NCBI GenBank assembly: GCA_026125385.1
Contig: JAHCLG010000007.1
Span: 40,345 to 104,344, forward strand
Length of the DNA stretch: 64,000 nucleotides
Source of the DNA: Legionellales bacterium
GTDB lineage: Bacteria > Pseudomonadota > Gammaproteobacteria > JAHCLG01
Direction of reading: 5' to 3'
This document shows positions 56,997 to 64,000 of this stretch, piece after piece. Position numbers and translations under genes: made by a program. Position 1 is the stretch's first letter. Every line of letters begins with the position of its first letter. The notes under the pieces were generated by a model. That model was not told where the DNA came from and did no database searches. It was given only the letters and a program-made list of their open reading frames with translations.

Positions 56997-57863
56997 ATGT
57001 CAAGCTCGGGTTTTCAATCGTTTTTTAATACAACAGCAAAAGACATGCATGATATAGCATCACCACTTAAAACACACTTTAATACATCGTATTTGAATTT
57101 TGTACGCCGTTTTGAAGATGGTACCGAGGCCTGTTTAACAACAGATCCTGAATGGACAAATCATTTCTATGAAAATAAACTATACAAACAAGTAAAAATT
57201 GATAAGGTTTTCGTGGAAAATGAATACCTAGCTAACAAAATTAAAGTAATTCCGTGGACGCAATTTCATGATTCGCCTGTAAGACAAGCGCAAAGTAAAT
57301 TGTTTGGTGTAGGGGTTGGTATTAGTATTTTGTTTATTCGCAATGGCTATGCCGATTTTTTTCATTTCGGCACAAAAAACGAAAATCAATTTATGAATCA
57401 ACTATATACTAATTATTCAGACTGCTTAGTGCAATTTACACATTTTTTTTATACTGCGGCAGATCAACTCATTGTCCGTGCATGTGATGCTCAGAATAAA
57501 ATAAAACTTAATGATCGAGGCGAATATCGCCAAGTCATTTCTAATCTTGAGCAAGATACACTCAATATTAGCGAGTTTGTGAAAACGACTAAACCAAAGC
57601 GTTATCTAGTTCATGGAAACTATAAAACGGCTTACCTATCGCATAAAGAAATTCATTGTATTCGGTTAGCTTCTCTAGGCATGAATGCTACTCAAATTGG
57701 AAAAAAATTATTTATTTCAAAGCGCACCGTTGAAACACACATTAAAAATGTTCGCGAAAAGTTAGAATTACCAAGCGGTGTTTCAAAGGCAGAGATAATT
57801 GAAGAACTTATATCTTATGGCTTTGATATACATCGATTATTGCCTTCTGATCGTTTAAGGTAA
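56997..57863 (+). CDS. LuxR-family transcriptional regulator
   Basis: 288 residues. The C-terminal HTH (about 215-275) is LuxR/FixJ type: LSHKEIHCIRLASLGMNATQ and KKLFISKRTVETHIKNVREK. The N-terminal 190 residues form a sensor-like domain with RRFEDGTEACLTTDPEWTNH, but not the usual Trp/Tyr/Asp set of acyl-homoserine-lactone receptors. Many LuxR proteins of Legionella-like bacteria have this build. AAGGAAAGTGG lies right before the ATG. It follows the MFS gene by 50 bases and probably controls this small cluster. No lux box was identified. Confidence 0.85.
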   Translation: MSSSGFQSFFNTTAKDMHDIASPLKTHFNTSYLNFVRRFEDGTEACLTTDPEWTNHFYENKLYKQVKIDKVFVENEYLANKIKVIPWTQFHDSPVRQAQSKLFGVGVGISILFIRNGYADFFHFGTKNENQFMNQLYTNYSDCLVQFTHFFYTAADQLIVRACDAQNKIKLNDRGEYRQVISNLEQDTLNISEFVKTTKPKRYLVHGNYKTAYLSHKEIHCIRLASLGMNATQIGKKLFISKRTVETHIKNVREKLELPSGVSKAEIIEELISYGFDIHRLLPSDRLR

Positions 57864-57988
57864 GGTTATGAATAATAAAATTATGTGTATCAAAAATATT
57901 ATTAAAATTTCACATCAAGCATCCAACATCAGGCAAAGCAGAATATGAATATTTTATTTATTTCACATTTAGCCAACAAGAACTTGCC

Positions 57989-58768
57989 ATGCGTATAGGT
58001 TTACTGGTTGCTATGCAAGAAGAAATTCAAGATCTAATACCGTGCATGCAGGAAGTTAGCCAAAGTTCAATTGGGCGTAAAACTACGTATATCGGAAAGT
58101 TATATGGTACTGAGGTCGTATTGTGTCTTTGTGGTGTTGGGAAAGTCAATGCTGCCATGACCGCAGGTATACTCAAAACCAAATATAATGTCGACATTAT
58201 TATACTGACTGGTTTAGCGGGTAGCACTTCCACAAAAATTCATGTGGGAGATATTGTGATTTCGACTCAATTTATTCAACATGACGTAGATGCTCGGCCT
58301 AACTTTCCGCGCTTCGTAATACCTTTTTCTCATGAAGCTATTATCTCGGTGGATCCTTTACTCAGTAGTTTGGCTGTTAAAGCAAGTAAACAGCTAGTTA
58401 ATAATTTGTCCCGCAAAATTGATATTTCTCAATTGACTGAATTTGGTATTGAAAAACCCGTGGTTCACTGTGGATTAATCGGCACAGGTGATAAATTTAT
58501 TGTTGATACGAGTGTTCTAGATGAATTAATTGCAACGATTAACACTGAATTTAATGCAAGTTTATTATGTGTGGAAATGGAAAGCGCTGCGGTAGCGCAA
58601 AGTTGTGCTGAGCTTGGCATTCCTTGTATCGCGGTTCGGGTAATCTCAGATTGTCCCTATCTCCACGAATCTATTACTCACTATCATCGTTTTAAGCAAA
58701 AAATTGCGGCGCCTTATTGTAATTCAATACTGGCAGAATTTTTACCCTTATTACAAAATCTTCCATAA
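57989..58768 (+). CDS. mtnN: 5'-methylthioadenosine/S-adenosylhomocysteine nucleosidase
   Basis: Cleaves adenine from MTA and SAH; part of methionine salvage and the route to autoinducer-2 precursors. IGLLVAMQEEIQDL carries the N-terminal Glu, LCGVGKVNAAMTAG and ILTGLAGSTS bind phosphate-side and ribose, LCVEMESAAVAQSC binds the ribose and IAVRVISDCP has the catalytic Asp. 259 residues, somewhat longer than the 232 of E. coli because of an insert around residues 130-155. No good ribosome site is obvious. It lies 126 bases after the LuxR gene. Confidence 0.88.
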   Translation: MRIGLLVAMQEEIQDLIPCMQEVSQSSIGRKTTYIGKLYGTEVVLCLCGVGKVNAAMTAGILKTKYNVDIIILTGLAGSTSTKIHVGDIVISTQFIQHDVDARPNFPRFVIPFSHEAIISVDPLLSSLAVKASKQLVNNLSRKIDISQLTEFGIEKPVVHCGLIGTGDKFIVDTSVLDELIATINTEFNASLLCVEMESAAVAQSCAELGIPCIAVRVISDCPYLHESITHYHRFKQKIAAPYCNSILAEFLPLLQNLP

Positions 58769-58860
58769 TTTGATGGTTTATTTTTTATTTTTGGTGCTTG
58801 TGAAGTAAGGCCTTATTCATTATAGTTTTCGTATACAACGTGGACGATAAGGTAAAGATT

Positions 58861-59124
58861 ATGGCTCAATCCAACGCGACCGCCACACTCAGTGTCCGTC
58901 TTCCTCCAGAAATACGCGATCAGTTAGAAGCACTTGCCGATGCAACGGGCAGAACAAAATCATTCTTAGCAACAGAAGCTATTGAAAGCTACTTAGCGGT
59001 TCAAGCTTGGCAAGTGAGTGCTATTAAAAAAGCATTGAAAAAAGCCAATACTAAAGGTGCAAAATTTATTAATCATACGCAAGTCACAAATTGGGTCAAT
59101 AGCTGGGGAAGCGAGGATGAATAG
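58861..59124 (+). CDS. Ribbon-helix-helix (antitoxin-like) protein without toxin
   Basis: About 87 residues from the ATG at 58861, preceded by AAGG; the TTG-less frame from 58840 only adds seven residues. TATLSVRLPPEIRDQLEALA and DATGRTKSFLATEAIESYL form a ribbon-helix-helix domain of the CopG/RelB/ParD kind. The C-terminal part would neutralise a toxin. Directly downstream, an ATG overlapping the stop opens a frame of only 12 codons, after which the convergent aminopeptidase begins, so no ParE/RelE toxin is present. Likely an orphan antitoxin or a stand-alone repressor. Confidence 0.75.
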   Translation: MAQSNATATLSVRLPPEIRDQLEALADATGRTKSFLATEAIESYLAVQAWQVSAIKKALKKANTKGAKFINHTQVTNWVNSWGSEDE

Positions 59125-59161
59125 GATCTTCCTAACGATACCCAGCACTCAATAAAAAAAA

Positions 59162-60526
59162 TTATGCTCCAAACCGTTGCGCTAAATACGCAAATAATAC
59201 TCTCAGCAATTGTGCTTCGCCTCCCTGGGGCCGTCCTGGTTTGGCGGCAGTATTCCAGGCCATTAAATCAAAATGTACCCAATCCGTGTTTTTATCGACA
59301 AATTCTTGTAAAAATAACGCAGCGGTGATGGCGCCGGCATAGCCACTGTCGCTTGAGTTTTTTAAATCGGCAATCGAGGATTGCATCATGTCTAAATACG
59401 GTTGATGCAGTGGCAATCTCCACAAGGGATCGGCACACTCTTGGCTGATGATTTCTAAGGCTGAGGCTGTGCTATCTTGATTGGCAAACATAGCCGCAAT
59501 CTCGGTGCCCACCGCCACTTTAGCAGCACCGGTTAACGTCGCAATATCAATAATTAATTCTGGTTTCTCATCCAGTGCTGCGGTTAGCGCATCACATAAA
59601 ATTAAACGCCCTTCGGCATCGGTGTTGGTCACTTCCACCGTTTTTCCGCTGCGAGTGGTAATGATATCGCTAGGTCGCATGGCATTGCCACTAATGGCAT
59701 TTTCCACTATGGGGATCAGCACGCGTAAGCGGATCGGTAATTGTTGCGCCATAATTAATTGCGCTAATCCTAAAACGTGTGCGGCACCCCCCATATCTTT
59801 TTTCATGAGTGCCATTCCTGAGGAAGATTTAATATCTAAGCCACCACTATCAAAACACACGCCTTTACCCACCAACGTAACCAAAGGATGTTGAGGATTA
59901 CCCCAGTGTAGATCAGCAAGACAAGGTTTATCGTCTGCTGCTTTACCAACTGTGTAGACCGCTGGAAAGTGCTGCGCTAATTCTGCGCCCTGCACACACG
60001 TAAATTCTGCCTGATACTGTTGAGCTAAGTCACGAGCCACTTGGCACAACTGCGTGGGTAACATATCTTGTGGGGGGGTATTAATTAAATCGCGAATTAA
60101 ATAATGACTCACCAACATATTTTCTAATAAGGCATAATTTATTTTTTCAGATAATTTTAATTGGGGAAATGTTTTTTCATTTTTTTTATAGCGGGTAAAT
60201 TGATAACACGCTAAGCCCCACGTTAAGGCTAAATTCTGTGGATTAAGGCGCTCATCACGTATTTCATAAACTCCTTGAGTTAATAATTCAGGTAAAAATG
60301 CCAATCCCCAAAATGCTTGAATGTCTTTGCAACCGACAATCACTGTATTTAAACAACCTCTATCATCATGATGATAAAAAATTTGTTTTTCTTTACCGGT
60401 AAATCCCTGGGCTTGAAGTTTATTTTGCAAAATAGGGTCTTGTTGAGTAAGCCAAGTTGCAAACTCAGTTTCTGTGACCACGGTTAGTAAAATTGCAGAA
60501 TTCTCTTGTGAAAAATACGGTAACAT
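59162..60526 (-). CDS. M17 leucyl aminopeptidase family protein
   Basis: Zinc/manganese aminopeptidase of the PepA/PepB type, removing N-terminal residues from peptides in the cytosol. 454 residues, a little shorter than PepA because of a short N-domain. LVGKGVCFDSGGLDIKSSSG has the metal-binding Lys and Asp, MKKDMGGAAHVLG a second Asp, and EVTNTDAEGRLILCDAL the metal Asp/Glu and the Arg. Its start lies ten bases after the etfA stop on the same strand, so it is probably co-transcribed with etfBA. Confidence 0.92.
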   Translation of the reverse strand: MLPYFSQENSAILLTVVTETEFATWLTQQDPILQNKLQAQGFTGKEKQIFYHHDDRGCLNTVIVGCKDIQAFWGLAFLPELLTQGVYEIRDERLNPQNLALTWGLACYQFTRYKKNEKTFPQLKLSEKINYALLENMLVSHYLIRDLINTPPQDMLPTQLCQVARDLAQQYQAEFTCVQGAELAQHFPAVYTVGKAADDKPCLADLHWGNPQHPLVTLVGKGVCFDSGGLDIKSSSGMALMKKDMGGAAHVLGLAQLIMAQQLPIRLRVLIPIVENAISGNAMRPSDIITTRSGKTVEVTNTDAEGRLILCDALTAALDEKPELIIDIATLTGAAKVAVGTEIAAMFANQDSTASALEIISQECADPLWRLPLHQPYLDMMQSSIADLKNSSDSGYAGAITAALFLQEFVDKNTDWVHFDLMAWNTAAKPGRPQGGEAQLLRVLFAYLAQRFGA

Positions 60527-60535
60527 GGTGTCCTC

Positions 60536-61480
60536 TTAAGTCTGGCGTTGTTTTAGCTGCGTAATTAATTCGGGAATAATTTTAAATAGATCACCAACGA
60601 TGCCATAATTCGCAATTTGAAAAATGGGTGCCTCTTCATCTTTATTAATCGCAACAATAACTTTAGAATCTTTCATTCCAGCTAAATGTTGAATGGCACC
60701 AGAAATGCCCACGGCAATATACAATTGTGGCGCGACAATTTTTCCTGTTTGCCCGACTTGATAATCATTAGGAACAAAACCTGCGTCCACGGCGGCGCGT
60801 GAAGCACCAATCGCGGCGTGCAATACATCGGCTAATTCTTCCAATAATTTAAAGTTTTCGCCGTTTTGCATACCACGACCGCCCGAAATAATCACGCGCG
60901 CCTGACCTAATTCAGGACGAGCACTCACATTTAATTCTTGGCGAATAAACTCACTGGCTGAATGTTCAAATACTGTGGTTAATGCTTCAATCGCTGCATG
61001 TCCTTCGCCACTCAAGGCTGGAGAAAAAGCACTGGTGCGCACGCTTAATAAGGCGTTAGCAGACGATAAACGAATTTTAGCAAACGCATTTCCCGCATAA
61101 ATCGGACGAATAATGGTGAGAGGATCGCAAATTTCCGTGATATCGCTTAATAGCACTCTATCGGTTAATCCACTCACCCGGGGTAAAATATTTTTTCCAA
61201 ACGTTGATGCTGGCGCTAAAATAAAATCATACTGCGAATTTAAACTTGCAATTAATGAAGCTAAACTTTCGGCTAACTGATGTTGATAGCATGGATGATC
61301 CGCTAGAAGTATTTTTTTAACATCATTCAGGGCACTAGCTTGTTGTGCGACTTGCTGACACGCCGAGCCTGCAATTAATAGGTGAATATTCGCGGATAAG
61401 CGCAATGCCGCACTCACCACATTCGCGGTATTCGCTTTTAAAGTTTGATTATCGTGTTCTGCAATAATTAAAATATTCAT
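60536..61480 (-). CDS. etfA: Electron transfer flavoprotein, alpha subunit
   Basis: Larger ETF subunit, 314 residues, which binds FAD and takes electrons from acyl-CoA dehydrogenases (here FadE and LiuA) for delivery to ETF-ubiquinone oxidoreductase. The FAD domain shows [60 protein letters not shown] and HLAGM. It overlaps etfB by four bases (ATGA) and is followed closely by the aminopeptidase. Confidence 0.96.
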   Translation of the reverse strand: MNILIIAEHDNQTLKANTANVVSAALRLSANIHLLIAGSACQQVAQQASALNDVKKILLADHPCYQHQLAESLASLIASLNSQYDFILAPASTFGKNILPRVSGLTDRVLLSDITEICDPLTIIRPIYAGNAFAKIRLSSANALLSVRTSAFSPALSGEGHAAIEALTTVFEHSASEFIRQELNVSARPELGQARVIISGGRGMQNGENFKLLEELADVLHAAIGASRAAVDAGFVPNDYQVGQTGKIVAPQLYIAVGISGAIQHLAGMKDSKVIVAINKDEEAPIFQIANYGIVGDLFKIIPELITQLKQRQT

Positions 61481-62229
61481 TCGATCACCTTCGCTTCATT
61501 GACTAATTTATCAATTAATTGTTCAACACTCTCCACCTTGATCCCGGCTTGGCGTTGCGGGGGTGGCGTGATACTCTCAATAGTGTATCGAGGATCGGCT
61601 AAAATATTTAACTCCGTTAATGTTAAAGTTTCTAAAGGTTTTCGTTTAGCTTTCATAATATTCGGCAATGAGGCATAACGAGGTTCATTTAAGCGTAAAT
61701 CCGTGGTGATAATTGCAGGTAGATTTAAACGCAAGGTTTCTAAACCGCCGTCAATTTCGCGAGTGACTTCGATTTTTTGATCGTGAATGGTAATCTTGGA
61801 GGCAAAGGTACCTTGTGGCCAATTTAATAATCCCGCTAAAATTTGCCCGCATTGATTATTATCAAAATCGATGGCTTGTTTACCCATGATTACTAATTGA
61901 ATGCCTTCGCGTTCAACCATGGTTTTTAATATTTTTGCAATGGTTAAGGGTTGCAAATTGTCATCGCTCTGAACTAGCACCGCACGATCAGCCCCCAGCG
62001 CCAAACCTGTACGCAAAATTTCTTGGCAAGCCGTTTCACCAATCGATGTCACAATAATTTCGCTGGCGAGTCCCTGCTCTTTTAAACGGATAGCTTCTTC
62101 GATAGCAATTTCGTCGAAAGGATTCATTGACATTTTCACATTCGCGGTTTCAACGCCACTGTGATCGGATTTAACCCGAATATTTACATACGCATCGATA
62201 ACACGTTTCATTGGCACGAGAATTTTCAT
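61477..62229 (-). CDS. etfB: Electron transfer flavoprotein, beta subunit
   Basis: Smaller ETF subunit, about 249 residues, binding [22 protein letters not shown] start, [32 protein letters not shown] and [19 protein letters not shown] are characteristic. I start at the ATG at 62229 because GGGAGATCGC precedes it; a start at 62241 adds four residues. First gene of etfB-etfA, divergent from ETF-QO with a short shared promoter region (62242-62359). Confidence 0.95.
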   Translation of the reverse strand: MKILVPMKRVIDAYVNIRVKSDHSGVETANVKMSMNPFDEIAIEEAIRLKEQGLASEIIVTSIGETACQEILRTGLALGADRAVLVQSDDNLQPLTIAKILKTMVEREGIQLVIMGKQAIDFDNNQCGQILAGLLNWPQGTFASKITIHDQKIEVTREIDGGLETLRLNLPAIITTDLRLNEPRYASLPNIMKAKRKPLETLTLTELNILADPRYTIESITPPPQRQAGIKVESVEQLIDKLVNEAKVIE

Positions 62230-62359
62230 GCGATCTCCCAATTATCAATAAAACGCTAATGTTGACGAGTTGGCTTGCGTCCGTCAAGATTAGCGCCTGA
62301 AAAACTCAATAAAATACTTCAACGCTATCCTTAAGCATGAAGAAGACAGCGAGGTAACT

Positions 62360-63997
62360 ATGGAACGCGAATCGATGAGCTATGACGTCGTTATTGTAGG
62401 GGCAGGTCCAGCCGGATTGGCTTGTGCCATTCGCTTAATGCAATTAGCGCAAACTGCCGATCGTGATATTTCGGTGTGTATTGTCGAAAAAGGCAGTGAA
62501 GTTGGCGCTCATATTTTATCGGGTGCGGTACTAGAACCTCGCGCCTTAAATGAATTATTGCCGAATTGGCAGGAGTTAGCAGCGCCCATCACCACGCCAG
62601 TCATAGAAGATCAATTTTTATTATTGACTGAAAAAAAATCCTATCGATTGCCCACACCTCCCCAGATGCGTAATCATGGCAATTATATTGTTAGTCTTGG
62701 AAATGTTTGCCGCTGGCTCGCTCAACAAGCAGAGCAATTGGGTGTAGAAATTTATCCGGGTTTTGCCGCCAGTGAAATTTTATTGGATGATAATGGCAGC
62801 GTCAAAGGCATTGCTACAGGCGATCTAGGGCGCGATAAAAACGGCGAAAAAACGGCGCGTTTTCAACCTGGCATGGAGCTTCATGCGAAACAAACGATTT
62901 TTGCAGAAGGTTGTCGAGGCTCGTTAAGCGAATCATTAATCAAACAATTTAAGCTGCGTGAACAAGCCGATCCACAAACGTATGGGATTGGCATTAAAGA
63001 ATTATGGCAAGTTGATCCCGCACAACATCATCCTGGGCGCGTTGTTCATACCATCGGTTGGCCTTTGGATAATAATACCTATGGCGGTTCGTTTATTTAT
63101 CATTTACAAGAAAATCATCAAGTGGCTTTAGGCTTAGTCGTGGGTTTAGATTATCAAAATCCCTATCTCAGTCCTTTTGAAGAATTGCAACGATTTAAAA
63201 CGCATCCTGCTATCCAACCTATATTTAGCGGTGGAAAACGCATTGCCTATGGCGCACGTGCCTTAAATGAAGGCGGTTGGCAATCCATTCCTAAATTAAC
63301 CTTTCCTGGCGGCATGATCATCGGTTGCAGTGCTGGATTTTTAAATGTGGCAAAAATTAAAGGTTCACATACCGCCATGAAATCCGGGATGTTAGCGGCA
63401 GAAACACTGTTTAAAAACCTGCATCCAGAAAAAAATTACTTGCCTGAATTAATTGAATTTAATCACGCCATAAAACAATCGTGGATCAAAGAGGAATTAT
63501 ATCCTGTGCGCAATCTACGCCCGAGCTTTCACTGGGGATTATGGCCAGCATTACTCTATTGTGCGGTGGATACGTATTTATTGCGAGGTAAAACACCGTG
63601 GACTTTCCATCATCAAGCCGATCACACCCAATTAAAAAGCAGTAACGCTTATTCACCGATCCACTATCCTAAACCCGATAATACTCTCACCTTTGATCGC
63701 TTATCGAGTGTCTATTTATCAGGAACTTTTCACGAAGAAAATCAACCGTGTCATTTACAATTGCGTCATCCTGCCTTAGCCATTGATGTGAATTATCATT
63801 TATACGACTCTCCCGAACAACGCTATTGTCCCGCCGGTGTCTATGAAATCGTTAAACTGGAAAATGAACCTGCACGATTACAGATTAATGCTCAAAATTG
63901 CGTGCATTGTAAAACATGTGATATTAAAGATCCGCAACAAAATATTCATTGGGTGCCACCAGAAGGTGGTGGCGGACCGAATTATGGGGCGATGTAA
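62360..63997 (+). CDS. Electron transfer flavoprotein-ubiquinone oxidoreductase
   Basis: Passes electrons from ETF to ubiquinone at the inner membrane. 545 residues. FAD site [17 protein letters not shown] with ribose Glu in [18 protein letters not shown]; the middle contains [12 protein letters not shown] and the [14 protein letters not shown] segment typical of the enzyme. The C-terminal 4Fe-4S ferredoxin part is [26 protein letters not shown] and ends [22 protein letters not shown] precedes the ATG; a second ATG at 62375 is possible. Complete within the window, three bases from its end. Confidence 0.95.
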   Translation: MERESMSYDVVIVGAGPAGLACAIRLMQLAQTADRDISVCIVEKGSEVGAHILSGAVLEPRALNELLPNWQELAAPITTPVIEDQFLLLTEKKSYRLPTPPQMRNHGNYIVSLGNVCRWLAQQAEQLGVEIYPGFAASEILLDDNGSVKGIATGDLGRDKNGEKTARFQPGMELHAKQTIFAEGCRGSLSESLIKQFKLREQADPQTYGIGIKELWQVDPAQHHPGRVVHTIGWPLDNNTYGGSFIYHLQENHQVALGLVVGLDYQNPYLSPFEELQRFKTHPAIQPIFSGGKRIAYGARALNEGGWQSIPKLTFPGGMIIGCSAGFLNVAKIKGSHTAMKSGMLAAETLFKNLHPEKNYLPELIEFNHAIKQSWIKEELYPVRNLRPSFHWGLWPALLYCAVDTYLLRGKTPWTFHHQADHTQLKSSNAYSPIHYPKPDNTLTFDRLSSVYLSGTFHEENQPCHLQLRHPALAIDVNYHLYDSPEQRYCPAGVYEIVKLENEPARLQINAQNCVHCKTCDIKDPQQNIHWVPPEGGGGPNYGAM

Positions 63998-64000
63998 TGA

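Overview
The window comes from an AT-rich gammaproteobacterium. Gene content (type IV pilus regulators pilS/pilR with minor pilins, LpxO, class I PHA synthase, fadE/fadI/fadJ, a leucine-degradation operon, many LuxR/MFS/hypothetical genes of the type common in Legionella, Coxiella and Berkiella) points to the order Legionellales or a close relative. This placement rests on family resemblance, not on a marker gene. The window is almost fully coding. No rRNA, complete insertion sequence, CRISPR array or prophage was found.

Layout. 1-0.4 kb: 3' end of an unknown gene that enters from the left. 0.7-6.6 kb: fatty-acid beta-oxidation operon fadE-fadI-fadJ (minus). 6.9 kb: tRNA-Ser(GGA). 7-13 kb: accessory stretch with a broken hypothetical gene, an exported S41-type protease, a methyltransferase, a large unknown protein and several dispersed repeats. 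13-19.3 kb: a POT-family transporter lacking its ExxER motif, a small membrane protein, two FimT-type minor pilins and the PilR/PilS pair. 19.3-22.8 kb: a palindromic MITE-like element, nadE with a PII gene, and an AAA ATPase. 22.8-25.6 kb: an islet with a zinc-ribbon methyltransferase, LpxO and three tiny glycine-rich membrane proteins, one of them frameshifted. 25.8-38.6 kb: phaC, an AddAB-like nuclease/helicase pair with a 5'-nucleotidase, a penicillin-acylase-family hydrolase and pyrD. 38.7-50.7 kb: leucine catabolism (isovaleryl-CoA dehydrogenase, thiolase, methylcrotonyl-CoA carboxylase beta and alpha, methylglutaconyl-CoA hydratase, HMG-CoA lyase, acyl/acetoacetyl-CoA synthetase), split by an inward-facing histidine kinase with two stand-alone receivers. 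50.8-53.1 kb: an RTX-type secreted protein with eighteen gapless 18-residue repeats. 53.5-59.1 kb: second accessory stretch with small proteins, an FMN-dependent 2-hydroxyacid dehydrogenase, an MFS transporter, a LuxR-type regulator, an MTA/SAH nucleosidase and an orphan ribbon-helix-helix protein. 59.2-64 kb: M17 aminopeptidase, etfA, etfB and ETF-ubiquinone oxidoreductase.

The core metabolism fits together. FadE-type and isovaleryl-CoA dehydrogenases reduce ETF (EtfAB), which passes electrons to ubiquinone through ETF-QO at the right edge. Acetyl-CoA and acetoacetate from beta-oxidation and leucine can be stored as polyhydroxybutyrate by PhaC.

Most worth a second look: the 18-residue RTX supra-repeat protein, the three glycine-zipper mini-proteins around lpxO, a PII protein with Phe instead of the uridylylated Tyr51, the POT transporter without ExxER, a repeat family present at four places, two mutually exclusive hairpins after the thiolase gene, and an inverted pair of perfect DnaA boxes between phaC and the addB-like gene.
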